Shown here one piece after another: positions 26,649 to 35,183 of a stretch of DNA of 64,000 nucleotides. The first letter of the stretch is position 1. Each line of letters opens with the position of its first letter. The notes beneath the pieces were generated by a model, which was given only the letters and a program-made list of their open reading frames with translations, searched no databases and was not told the origin of the DNA. The stretch spans positions 56,828 to 120,827 of the forward strand of contig JANXYX010000052.1 of NCBI GenBank assembly GCA_025408425.1, in the 5' to 3' direction. The translations under genes were made by a program, and so were the position numbers. This DNA comes from Granulicella sp. (GTDB lineage: Bacteria > Acidobacteriota > Terriglobia > Terriglobales > Acidobacteriaceae).

Positions 26649-27809
26649 ATGAGCGAAGTAATTGAGCAGTCAGCCCACGCGGTGAAGTACACGCGTAACA
26701 ATCCCTATTTGTCTACGGTGACGTATAACGAGCTGTTGACCGCGCCGGGCTCTGAAAAAGAGACGCGGCATATTGAACTCTCCCTGGAAGAGGGAATGAC
26801 GTATACGCCGGGAGATGCGGTTGGGATCATCCCGGACAACCGCCCCACGGCCGTGGAGGAAGTCCTTTCGGTGCTGCATTTTAGCGGCGAGGAGCGGGTT
26901 CTGGACCATTACAAGGTCGAGATCAGCCTGAGAGAGGCGCTGCGGACGCGGCTGCATATCGGGAAGCTGGCGCGGTCCAGCGTGAACCAGATGGCAAAGC
27001 TGGCTAAGGAGAACGAAGGGTTGAAGAATATGGCGGGGCCGGATAACAAGGCTCGCGCCGAGGATTATTGCTGGGGACGCGAGTTTGTGGATCTGGCTGC
27101 GGATTTTCCCGAGGTAGTGAAGGAACCACAGCAGCTATTCCAGGTTCTGGCTCGGTTGACGCCGCGGATGTACTCGATTGCTTCAAGCCAGGCGATGCAC
27201 CCGGATAATGTGCAGACGACGGTGCGTGTGGTGCGGTATGAATCACATGGGAAGAGCCGGCAGGGTGTGGCAAGTGGTGAACTTGGAGACCGTGCGGGGG
27301 TGGGCACAACTCTGCCAATCTTCCTGCACTCGAATGCGAACTTCAGGTTGCCAGAGGACCATTCGGCGCCGGTGATCATGATTGGACCGGGTACCGGGAT
27401 TGCGCCGTTCCGGGCATTTCTGGAGGATCGGCAGGCAAAGGGGCATCCTGGTCAGAATTGGCTGTTTTTTGGCGAACAGCGCGAGAAGCTGGACTTTTTG
27501 TATAGGGACCAGTTGCTGGGGATGAAGAAAGATGGGGTTTTGACACATCTGGATACGGCGTTCTCTCGCGACCAGCGCGATAAGGTGTACGTGCAAGACC
27601 GGATGCGTGAGCGCGCTAAGGAGATGTTCGACTGGCTGGAGCGGGGCGCGTATTTCTACGTATGCGGCGATGCGACGCGCATGGCGAAAGACGTGGAGAC
27701 GGCCTTGCTGGATGTCATAGCGAAGGGCTCGCACGGAACGCCGGAGCATGCCGTTGAGTATCTGGCCGCGATGAAGAAGCAGAAGCGGTACCAGCGGGAC
27801 GTGTACTAA
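26649..27809 (+). CDS. CysJ-like NADPH flavoprotein reductase without flavodoxin domain
   Basis: The 386-residue protein matches the FAD/NADPH half of sulfite reductase flavoprotein CysJ. It has 'TPGDAVGIIPDN', FAD motif 'PRMYSIASS', 'GVASGELGD', NADPH motif 'MIGPGTGIAPFRAFLEDR', 'FFGEQREKLDFLYRDQL' and the C-terminal 'YVCGDATRMAKDVETAL...RDVY'. The N-terminal FMN-flavodoxin domain of CysJ (about 200 residues) is absent and the gene has a clean start, so this is an architecture rather than a truncation. Its acceptor would have to be a separate flavodoxin, ferredoxin or the hemoprotein itself; no cysI is in the window. Confidence 0.9.
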   Translation: MSEVIEQSAHAVKYTRNNPYLSTVTYNELLTAPGSEKETRHIELSLEEGMTYTPGDAVGIIPDNRPTAVEEVLSVLHFSGEERVLDHYKVEISLREALRTRLHIGKLARSSVNQMAKLAKENEGLKNMAGPDNKARAEDYCWGREFVDLAADFPEVVKEPQQLFQVLARLTPRMYSIASSQAMHPDNVQTTVRVVRYESHGKSRQGVASGELGDRAGVGTTLPIFLHSNANFRLPEDHSAPVIMIGPGTGIAPFRAFLEDRQAKGHPGQNWLFFGEQREKLDFLYRDQLLGMKKDGVLTHLDTAFSRDQRDKVYVQDRMRERAKEMFDWLERGAYFYVCGDATRMAKDVETALLDVIAKGSHGTPEHAVEYLAAMKKQKRYQRDVY

Positions 27810-27826
27810 GGAGCAGTGAGCCTTTT

Positions 27827-27859
27827 GGGCTGCGAGCTTTGTTGGGAGGCTCGCGGCCC
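27827..27859. terminator. convergent hairpin after the CysJ-like gene
   Basis: GGGCTGCGAGC pairs with GCTCGCGGCCC (one bulge) between two convergent genes. No U-run follows on the plus strand, so termination is likely but not certain. Confidence 0.55.
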
Positions 27860-27868
27860 GGAGTGTGG

Positions 27869-28141
27869 TTAGTGGTGAGGGGCGTGGCGGCTGATGAGTG
27901 CCACGTTGAGGGTCGCTGCGTGGGGCCGCAGATGGTGATGGGGATCGATGGTATTGGTAGTTGAAAGCTGCCCGCCGACGTAGGTTGGGGTGTGAAAGTC
28001 GGGCAGCGCCAGGGAGACATTTTCAGTTTGCTGCTGCTGATTGCAGCCGGTGAGTAGCGTGGCGATCGCCATGACTACGGTGGCGGGTGCTGCGGAGCGG
28101 AGAACCGTGCGGCGGAGCATTACAGGGAGAAAGGGCTTCAT
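27869..28141 (-). CDS. small lipoprotein, unknown function
   Basis: From ATG 28141 (AGGAG just upstream) the product has 90 residues. A signal sequence ends in the lipobox 'LLTGC' at about residue 32, so it should be acylated. The mature part is polar and His-rich ('IDPHHHLRPH', 'SRHAPHH'), which could bind metal, but no family is recognised. The 32-codon N-terminal extension in the ORF track is not likely to be translated. Confidence 0.72.
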   Translation of the reverse strand: MKPFLPVMLRRTVLRSAAPATVVMAIATLLTGCNQQQQTENVSLALPDFHTPTYVGGQLSTTNTIDPHHHLRPHAATLNVALISRHAPHH

Positions 28142-28311
28142 ATATCTCCTAAGTGGCACATAAAAAGTAACGACAGGGCCAAGTGTAGGAGGGCCGAGGC
28201 AGAACGGATATGCAACGTAAGCTCTATGCCTATACAACTTTCGGGTGAGGGGATGGCACGGGCGGGGGAGGGTGCGCCGATGCCAGTATTAGCAAAAGAG
28301 GTACAGGGCGG

Positions 28312-28752
28312 CTAGACGCGGAAGTTATCGGCGCGCCAATTGACGATGTTCTTCTTTATGGCCTTGCGCTCGAGGCCTTGGGAGACGGCTTTGTGCGCGA
28401 GTGCGGCGAGTTCTTCGTCTGGCGCAAAGCGTAGAGCGATGAGCTGAGCTTCAGTAAGTTGGGCAATGGTGGCGGAGTCGGACGCTGGCAGGATGGAGGC
28501 GAGACGGAGACGCTCTTCGAGGCGGATGATGCGGTCCTGGGCCTTGAGGGCGCTGGCGCGGGCGTTGCCGGCCATGAGGATGAAGACGAAGGACATGACG
28601 ATGTACCAGAGGTGGGTGTGCAGGTAGGCGTGTCCGCTGTGGATGGCGATGTAGATGGAGAAGATGAAGTTGAGGAGGAGGATGGGGATGATGACGTAGT
28701 GGAAGGGGGGATCGAAGCGGGTGTGGTTCTTGTAGTTCTGGGGTGTGGGCAT
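28312..28752 (-). CDS. DUF6526 family membrane protein
   Basis: From ATG 28752 (GGAAAG upstream) the product has 146 residues. It begins 'MPTPQNYKNHTRFDPPFHYV', the family signature, followed by two membrane helices (about residues 18-38 and 46-64) and a cytoplasmic helical region 'KAQDRIIRLEERLRL'. Function is unknown. The 19-codon upstream extension in the ORF track has no ribosome site. Confidence 0.82.
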   Translation of the reverse strand: MPTPQNYKNHTRFDPPFHYVIIPILLLNFIFSIYIAIHSGHAYLHTHLWYIVMSFVFILMAGNARASALKAQDRIIRLEERLRLASILPASDSATIAQLTEAQLIALRFAPDEELAALAHKAVSQGLERKAIKKNIVNWRADNFRV

Positions 28753-28868
28753 GGCTTTCCTTTTCAGAGGTTGGAATAAAGCTGTATTGCTGACGGAGCG
28801 ATGATACATGGGATGAGTTGTGCCGCCGGGGAGATGCAGAAGGGGGCTCGAACGTTTAGGCTTTGGAG

Positions 28869-29738
28869 ATGACTGAGTTGAAGAAGAAGCGAATTGGAGT
28901 GCATGTCGGGATTGCCGGGGGAAGCTGGACGGCGGTGGAGCGCGCGGTGGATGCAGGGGCGAATACGTTCCAGATATTTACGGCTAGTCCGAGGATGTGG
29001 AAGGCCGCGCCGGTTAAGGCTGAGGATGCGGCGAAGATGCGGGAACTGAGGGCGAAGCATGATGTGGGACCGGTGGCGGTGCATGCGAGCTATCTGATTA
29101 ATTTGTGCAGCCAGACGGAGACGGTGCGAGAGAACTCAGTGGGGGCGTTTCGCGGTGAGGTGGAGCGGGCGATGGCGCTGGGGTCGGAGTATCTGGTGCT
29201 GCATCCGGGGAGTTGGAAGGGGCTGACACGGGAGGAAGGGTTGCGGCTGGCGGCGGAGTCGATTAAGAGAGCGATCGATGGGATCGATTTTGCTGGGAAG
29301 GACTTCAGGATTTTGATTGAGAATACGGCGGGGGCGGAGTTCAGCCTGGGGGGAAAGCTGGAGCAGGTGGCGGAGTTGGTAGAGGCGCTGAAGCTGGTTG
29401 CCCCGGTGGGAGTTTGCCTTGATACGTGTCATATCCACGTGGCCGGATATGACATTGTGAGCGAGGACGGGTACATCGAGACGATGATGCTGGTGAGGGA
29501 CACGGTGGGGTTCGATGCGGTGAAGGTGTGGCATTGCAACGATGCGAAGGCAGCGATGGGATCGAAGCTGGACCGGCATGAGCATATTGGGGAAGGGACG
29601 ATTGGTGCGGAGGCCTTCCGTCGCCTGCTGCATGACTCGCGGTTTGGGCATGCAGTGTTTATTGCGGAGACGCCAGTGGATGCCCCAGGGGATGAGGCTC
29701 GGAATGTAGGGGTGTTGAGAACGCTGGCGGCGGGATAG
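28869..29738 (+). CDS. nfo: deoxyribonuclease IV (endonuclease IV)
   Basis: The product of about 289 residues is an AP endonuclease of the Nfo TIM-barrel family. It shows 'GVHVGIAGGSWTAVERAVDAG', 'NTFQIFTASPRMWKA', the metal-ligand Glu in 'LIENTAGAEF', 'VCLDTCHIHVAGYDI', 'VWHCNDAKAAMGSKLDRHEHIGEG' and 'FIAETPVD', which together provide the three-zinc site. It cuts DNA 5' to abasic sites. The ATG at 28869 lies directly next to a GGAG, so TTG at 28863 is an alternative start. Confidence 0.95.
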   Translation: MTELKKKRIGVHVGIAGGSWTAVERAVDAGANTFQIFTASPRMWKAAPVKAEDAAKMRELRAKHDVGPVAVHASYLINLCSQTETVRENSVGAFRGEVERAMALGSEYLVLHPGSWKGLTREEGLRLAAESIKRAIDGIDFAGKDFRILIENTAGAEFSLGGKLEQVAELVEALKLVAPVGVCLDTCHIHVAGYDIVSEDGYIETMMLVRDTVGFDAVKVWHCNDAKAAMGSKLDRHEHIGEGTIGAEAFRRLLHDSRFGHAVFIAETPVDAPGDEARNVGVLRTLAAG

Positions 29739-29763
29739 AAATTTGTTGGCAATTGTGATGGAG

Positions 29764-29797
29764 AATGGCGCGAGCCTGAGGCTCTTGCGCCATTTTC
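29764..29797 (+). terminator. terminator between nfo and leuS
   Basis: AATGGCGC pairs with GCGCCATT, with AGCC/GGCT inside, followed by TTCTTT. It lies 26 bp after the nfo stop. Confidence 0.8.
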
Positions 29798-29813
29798 TTT
29801 ACAATGAAGATCT

Positions 29814-32339
29814 ATGACTGAGATTCAGGTAAACGAGAGCGAGAAGCAGGTTCGGTATACGCCTGCGGAGATTGAACCGAAGTGGCAGGCTGTGTGGGAT
29901 GCGGATGCGGCGTTGTATGCTGCGGAGCCGCATGACTCGGGTAAGCCGAAGTACTACTGCATTGAGATGCTGCCGTATCCGAGCGGGCAGTTGCACATGG
30001 GGCATGTGCGGAACTATGCGATTGGCGATGCGCTGGCGCGGCACATGTGGATGCGCGGGTATAACGTGCTGCACCCGATGGGGTGGGATGCGTTTGGGTT
30101 GCCGGCCGAGAATGCCGCGCTGAAGAACAACACTCCGCCGCGGGAGTGGACGCTGGCGAATATCGCGGCGATGCGGAAGCAGATGCAGCGGATGGGGTTG
30201 AGCTACGACTGGGCGACCGAGGTGACGACTTGCCTGCCGGAGTACTACCGGTGGAACCAGTGGTTTTTTCTGAAGATGTTTGTGGCGGGGTTGGCGTACC
30301 GGAAGAAGAGCAAGGTTAACTGGTGTCCGGAGTGCCAGACGGTGCTGGCGAATGAGCAGGTGGTGAATGGCTGCTGCTGGCGGCATGAAGACACGATTGT
30401 GGAGCAGCGTGATTTGACGCAGTGGTTTCTGCGGATCACGAAGTACTCGGATGAGTTGCTGGCGGGGCTGGAGAAACTGGACGGATGGCCGGAGAAGGTC
30501 CGGACGATGCAGCGGAACTGGATTGGCCGGAGTGAAGGGACGAATGTCGACTTTGCTGTGGCCGATGGTGGCGCAACGATTACCGTGTTTACGACGCGGG
30601 TGGATACGATCTTTGGGGCTACTTCGATTCAGTTGGCTCCGGAGCATGCAGTAGCGAAGGCTTTTGCGGCGGAGGACTCCGCGCTGGCGGTGCAGATCGA
30701 GGAGTTGCTGGACCAGCAGAAGAAGGCGCGTGAGGCCGGGGATGTTGGCGCGATTGAGAAACATGGTGTGCCGACCGGGCGGTTTGCGGTGAATCCGTTT
30801 AACGGCGAGCAGGTGCCAATTTGGGTGGCGAACTATATTCTGGCGGATTATGGCACGGGCGCGATTATGAGTGTGCCGGCGCATGATGAGCGGGACTTTG
30901 AGTTTGCACAGAAGTATGAGCTGCCGGTGCGTCGGGTTATTGCTCCTGTGGGGGTTACAGAACAGAGTGCACTGCCGTATACGGATGACGCAGCGGCGGT
31001 GCTGATCGATTCGGGTGATTGGACGGGGCTGGACTGCGTCGACGCGCAGGCGAAGATGGCTGCGTTTGCCAAGGCGAATGGATTTGGTACGGCTACGGTT
31101 ACATACCGGTTGAAGGACTGGGGCGTGAGCCGGCAGAGGTTCTGGGGGACGCCGATTCCGATGGTGTATTGCGCGTGCTCGGGTGAGGAGCCGATTCCTT
31201 TGCCGGAGAGCGCGTTGCCGGTGGTGCTTCCGGCGCAGGTAGAGATTACACAGCAGGGCGGTTCGCCGCTGGGGCGGGTGCCGGAGTTTGTGAATACGAC
31301 TTGCCCGAAGTGTGGCGGGCCGGCGCGGCGAGAGACGGACACGATGGATACGTTCGTCGACTCGAGCTGGTACTTCTACCGGTATACGGATGCGAAGAAT
31401 TCGACGGCACCGTTTGCGAGTGAGAAGGCGAACTACTGGTTTCCGATTGACCAATATATTGGCGGCGTGGAGCATGCGATTTTGCATTTGATCTACTCGC
31501 GGTTCTGGACGAAGGTGATGCGGGACCTGGGGCTGATCAAGAATGATGAACCTGCGGAGCGTCTGTTTACGCAGGGAATGGTGATTAAGGATGGCGCGAA
31601 GATGTCGAAGAGTAAGGGCAATGTAGTGAGCCCGGACTTGATGATCGAGCGCTATGGGGCGGATGCGACGAGGATGTATGCGCTGTTTGCGGCTCCGCCG
31701 GATAGGGATCTGGAGTGGCAGGAAGAGGGTGTGGCGGGGATCAGCCGGTTTCTGGGTAAGGTCTATCGGCTGACGACTAAGTATGCTGTGGTGCATGCCG
31801 TGAAGGATGAGGCGCACGTGGGTGGCAGGTCGCCTGAGGAGCAGGAGTTGCTGCGGAAGCTGCACCAGACGATTGGGAAGATTACGCAGGACTTCGGCGG
31901 GCGTTGGCACTTCAACACTTCGATCTCTTCGATCATGATTCTGGTAAATGAGATTACGGCGAAGGAAGCGGCGATGGATGCCGGGGAGATATCCGATGCA
32001 GTGATTGCGGAGGTGTTTCGCGGATTGACTCTGCTGCTGGCGCCGTTTGCGCCATTTCTGGCGGCGGAGTTGTGGGAGCAGATGGGCCATGAGGGCGTTG
32101 TGTTTCGGACGGCGTGGCCGCAGGTGGATGAAGAGCTGGCGCGGGAGGATGAGCTGGAGATTCCGGTTCAGGCGAATGGGAAGCTGGTGACTGTGGTGAA
32201 GGTTCCGGCGGGTAGCGATGAGGCTGCGGTGAAGGCTGCGGCACTGGCGGATGCGAAGGTGCTGGCTCGGATTGAGGGTAAGACGGTGGTGAAAGTGATT
32301 GTGGTGCCGGGCAAGCTTGTGAATCTCGTGGTGAAGTAG
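29814..32339 (+). CDS. leuS: leucine--tRNA ligase
   Basis: The 841-residue class I synthetase has the HIGH motif as 'HMGH' (residues 61-64) and 'KMSKSKG' at about 596-602. The CP1 editing domain (about residues 220-400) retains 'TTRVDTIFGATSIQLAPEHA' with 'IWVANYILADYGTGAIMSVPAHDERD', the proofreading region. The zinc-like insert 'CPKCGGPARRETDTMDTFVDSSWYF' is present. The C-terminal domain ends 'VVPGKLVNLVVK'. The next gene begins immediately after the stop. Confidence 0.97.
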   Translation: MTEIQVNESEKQVRYTPAEIEPKWQAVWDADAALYAAEPHDSGKPKYYCIEMLPYPSGQLHMGHVRNYAIGDALARHMWMRGYNVLHPMGWDAFGLPAENAALKNNTPPREWTLANIAAMRKQMQRMGLSYDWATEVTTCLPEYYRWNQWFFLKMFVAGLAYRKKSKVNWCPECQTVLANEQVVNGCCWRHEDTIVEQRDLTQWFLRITKYSDELLAGLEKLDGWPEKVRTMQRNWIGRSEGTNVDFAVADGGATITVFTTRVDTIFGATSIQLAPEHAVAKAFAAEDSALAVQIEELLDQQKKAREAGDVGAIEKHGVPTGRFAVNPFNGEQVPIWVANYILADYGTGAIMSVPAHDERDFEFAQKYELPVRRVIAPVGVTEQSALPYTDDAAAVLIDSGDWTGLDCVDAQAKMAAFAKANGFGTATVTYRLKDWGVSRQRFWGTPIPMVYCACSGEEPIPLPESALPVVLPAQVEITQQGGSPLGRVPEFVNTTCPKCGGPARRETDTMDTFVDSSWYFYRYTDAKNSTAPFASEKANYWFPIDQYIGGVEHAILHLIYSRFWTKVMRDLGLIKNDEPAERLFTQGMVIKDGAKMSKSKGNVVSPDLMIERYGADATRMYALFAAPPDRDLEWQEEGVAGISRFLGKVYRLTTKYAVVHAVKDEAHVGGRSPEEQELLRKLHQTIGKITQDFGGRWHFNTSISSIMILVNEITAKEAAMDAGEISDAVIAEVFRGLTLLLAPFAPFLAAELWEQMGHEGVVFRTAWPQVDEELAREDELEIPVQANGKLVTVVKVPAGSDEAAVKAAALADAKVLARIEGKTVVKVIVVPGKLVNLVVK

Positions 32340-33335
32340 ATGACCGCGGAGGCTGTGAGCAGGAACGAAGTGCGGCAGGTACGAGGGACGCAGTCGCTGG
32401 TACAGACACTGGCTCGGTGCTGGCGGAGGCCGTCGCTGACGGGGCTGGAGGTTCTGTGGCGCTGGTTTTGCGGGGTGCCTGCGCTGGCGATCGTAGGATG
32501 GCATCTGAAGCGGATTCTTGCTGCCCACACAGGCGGGACGTACGATGTCGCACGGCTGGGACTGGATCGGGCGCTGGTGAATGACCCGGTGGGCGCCGCG
32601 GCGGCCGATCCGCTGGGGGTGACGGGCAAAGTGAGTCAAGCGGTGGGCATTCTGCTTCCAGACTTGCGGCATGTCGCGTTGTGGCTGGTGCCGTTGATGC
32701 TGGTGGTGTGGGTGGTGGTGTCATCGATGGGGCGGACGGTAGTGCTGCGCAAGATGGACAAACAACTGCACGCGCGGCCGATCACGCTGATGGGGTTGCA
32801 GGCGATACGGATGATTGCTCTGAGCGGGAGTTTTGCGGCGTGGTTTGCGTGTCTTCGCTGGGCTGCGGATGTGGCCGTGACCAAGGCGATTGCGTCAGGG
32901 AATGAGCCAAATCTGGTGCTTTATTTTGCGGTGTTGATTGTGTCTACCCTGGGATTGTTTACGTTGTGGGCCGCGGTGAGTTGGGCGTTGTCGGTGGCCC
33001 CCCTGGTGGCGATGAAACGGAACGCGGGAATGGGACAGAGCCTGATTGCGGCGTTTCGCCTAGGGCCGTTGAAGGGCAAGCTGGTTGAGGTAAACCTGGT
33101 GCTGGGAATCGTCAAGATTGCACTGATTGTGCTGGCGACAGTATTTTCGGCATCACCTCTGCCGTTTGAGAGCGTGACGACGCAGGAGTTTCTGATGTGG
33201 TGGTGGGTTGGGGTGGGGGTGTTTTACCTGGTGGCTTCGGACTTTTTCCATGTGGCTCGTCTGATGGCTTACCTGGAGTTGTGGCGGGCTTATGACGTGG
33301 GCGAAGATTCTTTGCCTGCGCCGGGCGAAATCTAG
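32340..33335 (+). CDS. multi-pass membrane protein, unknown function
   Basis: The ATG follows the leuS stop with no gap, so the genes are coupled. The 331-residue product has about six hydrophobic segments (near residues 38-55, 112-132, 155-178, 192-222, 262-285, 290-310). The loop 'RTVVLRKMDKQLHARPITLMGLQAIRM' resembles a cytoplasmic amphipathic region. I do not recognise the family; it may be a general membrane protein restricted to this phylum. Confidence 0.75.
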   Translation: MTAEAVSRNEVRQVRGTQSLVQTLARCWRRPSLTGLEVLWRWFCGVPALAIVGWHLKRILAAHTGGTYDVARLGLDRALVNDPVGAAAADPLGVTGKVSQAVGILLPDLRHVALWLVPLMLVVWVVVSSMGRTVVLRKMDKQLHARPITLMGLQAIRMIALSGSFAAWFACLRWAADVAVTKAIASGNEPNLVLYFAVLIVSTLGLFTLWAAVSWALSVAPLVAMKRNAGMGQSLIAAFRLGPLKGKLVEVNLVLGIVKIALIVLATVFSASPLPFESVTTQEFLMWWWVGVGVFYLVASDFFHVARLMAYLELWRAYDVGEDSLPAPGEI

Positions 33336-33346
33336 CATCTCACTGT

Positions 33347-33366
33347 ATTAGTCCATTTGGACTAAT
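33347..33366. repeat. 20-bp palindrome after the leuS-membrane protein operon
   Basis: ATTAGTCC-ATTT-GGACTAAT is a perfect 8-bp inverted repeat 12 bp past the stop of the membrane protein and about 30 bp before the next start. It could be a terminator (followed by TTTCATGG, poor U-run) or a regulator site for the 56-residue peptide gene. Confidence 0.6.
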
Positions 33367-33398
33367 TTCATGGATTGCTGATTTCTCACGGAGAGCTT

Positions 33399-33569
33399 AT
33401 GTCCTTTGGTCTGTATGCGATTGGCTACCTTATTTTGATTGTTGGAGTGGCCTATCTGGCACATCTGATGCATATTCCGCAGAGCTATATTGTGGCTGGG
33501 GCGATCATCCTGGCTGGTCTCGGAATCGTAACCGGCGTACAAAGTACTCGTCAGAAGGACCCGAGCTAG
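33399..33569 (+). CDS. 56-residue membrane peptide
   Basis: The ATG at 33399 has GGAGAG 5 nt upstream. Two hydrophobic helices (residues 3-22 and 28-46) with 'LMHIPQSY' between them and a polar 'QSTRQKDPS' tail describe a small hairpin membrane protein. The ORF-track start eight codons upstream is less likely. No family recognised; gene lies 32 bp before guaA. Confidence 0.65.
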   Translation: MSFGLYAIGYLILIVGVAYLAHLMHIPQSYIVAGAIILAGLGIVTGVQSTRQKDPS

Positions 33570-33601
33570 GACTGGGTGACGCTCGCGGTTACACTTAGAG
33601 C

Positions 33602-35161
33602 GTGGACACTTCAACGATAGTCATTCTGGATTTTGGGTCGCAATATACACAATTGATTGCGCGTCGGATACGGGAGTTCAACGTATTTTCCGTTGTGCTG
33701 CCTTGCACGGTTTCACTGGAGCAGGTTAAGGCGCTGAAGCCGAAGGGTGTGATCCTTTCGGGTGGACCTTCGTCGGTGTATGACGCGGATGCTCCGAAGG
33801 CTGATCCGGCGGTGTTGGCGATGGGCGTGCCGGTGCTTGGAATTTGTTATGGACTGCAGTTTATCGTGCACCATCTGGGTGGCAAGGTAGAGCCGGCCCC
33901 GGCGCGAGAGTATGGGCATGCGCAGGTGAGCGTTGTGGCCGAGACTCCGCTCTTTCAAGGATTGCCGCAGACGATGGATGTGTGGATGTCGCATGGGGAT
34001 GAGGCCAAGGCGCTGCCCGAGGGCTTTGTTCTGACTGCGAAGACGTCGAATGCGTTGGCGGGGATTGCGAATGAGGCGCGGCGAATCTGGGCGGTGCAGT
34101 TCCACCCAGAGGTAGCGCATACGCGGCAGGGGATGGAACTGCTGAAGAATTTTGTGGTGGATATCTGCGGGGCCAAGGCGGACTGGACTCCTGAGCACTT
34201 TATCCAGACGACTGTGGAGCGGGTGAAGGCGCAGGTGGGGAATGGCCATGCTATTTGCGGCTTGAGTGGGGGAGTGGACTCGAGCGTTGCGGCGGTACTG
34301 GTGGCGCGTGCGATTGGGGACCGACTGACCTGCATCTTTGTGAATAATGGCGTGCTGCGCAAGGACGAGTTTGCAAAGGTACAGAAGACGATGCGAGAAC
34401 AACTGGGACTGAATGTAGTCGCAGTGGATTCGAGCGAGCGTTTTCTGACGAAGCTGGCGGGCGTGACCGATCCGGAGCAGAAACGAAAGGTGATCGGGAA
34501 CGAGTTTATCGCGGTGTTTGATGATGAGGCGAAGAGGATATTCGAAGCGGAGAAGAGTGCTGGCGAAGAGGTAGCGTGGCTGGTGCAAGGGACTCTGTAT
34601 CCGGATGTGATCGAGTCGAGCAGCGTGCATGGACCGTCACACACGATCAAGAGCCACCACAATGTAGGCGGACTGCCGGCGGACATGAAGCTGAAGCTTA
34701 TTGAGCCGCTACGGGATCTGTTCAAGGATGAAGTGCGCCGGATAGGGCGCGACCTGGGGATGCCGGATGACATCATTGAGCGGCAACCGTTTCCTGGGCC
34801 TGGGCTGGCGGTGAGAATACTGGGTGAGGTAACGGCAGAGCGGGTGGCGATTCTGCAGGAGGCTGACCAGATCGTAGTGGATGAGATCAAGAAGGCAGGG
34901 CTTTACCGCAAGGTCTGGCAGAGCTTTGCGGTGCTGCTGCCGGTGAAGAGCGTCGGCGTCATGGGAGACCAGCGGACGTACGCGAACACATGTGCAATTC
35001 GAGCTGTGGAGAGCGAGGATGGCATGACGGCGGACTGGGCTCCGCTGCCGTATGAGGTGCTGCGGACGATCTCAAGCCGGATTGTGAGCGAGGTGCGGGG
35101 GATCAACCGGGTAGTGTACGACATTACGTCGAAGCCGCCGGGGACGATTGAGTGGGAGTAG
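33602..35161 (+). CDS. guaA: GMP synthase (glutamine-hydrolysing)
   Basis: The 519-residue protein starts at GTG 33602. The class I amidotransferase domain has the nucleophile Cys at about residue 82 in 'GICYGLQF' and the His/Glu pair in 'FHPEVAHT'. The ATP-pyrophosphatase domain has the PP-loop 'SGGVDSS' (about 222), and the C-terminal dimerisation domain ends '[14 protein letters not shown]'. It converts XMP to GMP with glutamine nitrogen. Confidence 0.97.
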   Translation: MDTSTIVILDFGSQYTQLIARRIREFNVFSVVLPCTVSLEQVKALKPKGVILSGGPSSVYDADAPKADPAVLAMGVPVLGICYGLQFIVHHLGGKVEPAPAREYGHAQVSVVAETPLFQGLPQTMDVWMSHGDEAKALPEGFVLTAKTSNALAGIANEARRIWAVQFHPEVAHTRQGMELLKNFVVDICGAKADWTPEHFIQTTVERVKAQVGNGHAICGLSGGVDSSVAAVLVARAIGDRLTCIFVNNGVLRKDEFAKVQKTMREQLGLNVVAVDSSERFLTKLAGVTDPEQKRKVIGNEFIAVFDDEAKRIFEAEKSAGEEVAWLVQGTLYPDVIESSSVHGPSHTIKSHHNVGGLPADMKLKLIEPLRDLFKDEVRRIGRDLGMPDDIIERQPFPGPGLAVRILGEVTAERVAILQEADQIVVDEIKKAGLYRKVWQSFAVLLPVKSVGVMGDQRTYANTCAIRAVESEDGMTADWAPLPYEVLRTISSRIVSEVRGINRVVYDITSKPPGTIEWE

Positions 35162-35183
35162 GGGATTGCTGCGGGCTGGACTC

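Noticed and set aside
29799-32672. 957-residue minus-strand ORF, the longest in the track
   Set aside because: It is fully antisense to leuS, rich in Arg, His and Leu, and has no recognisable domain.
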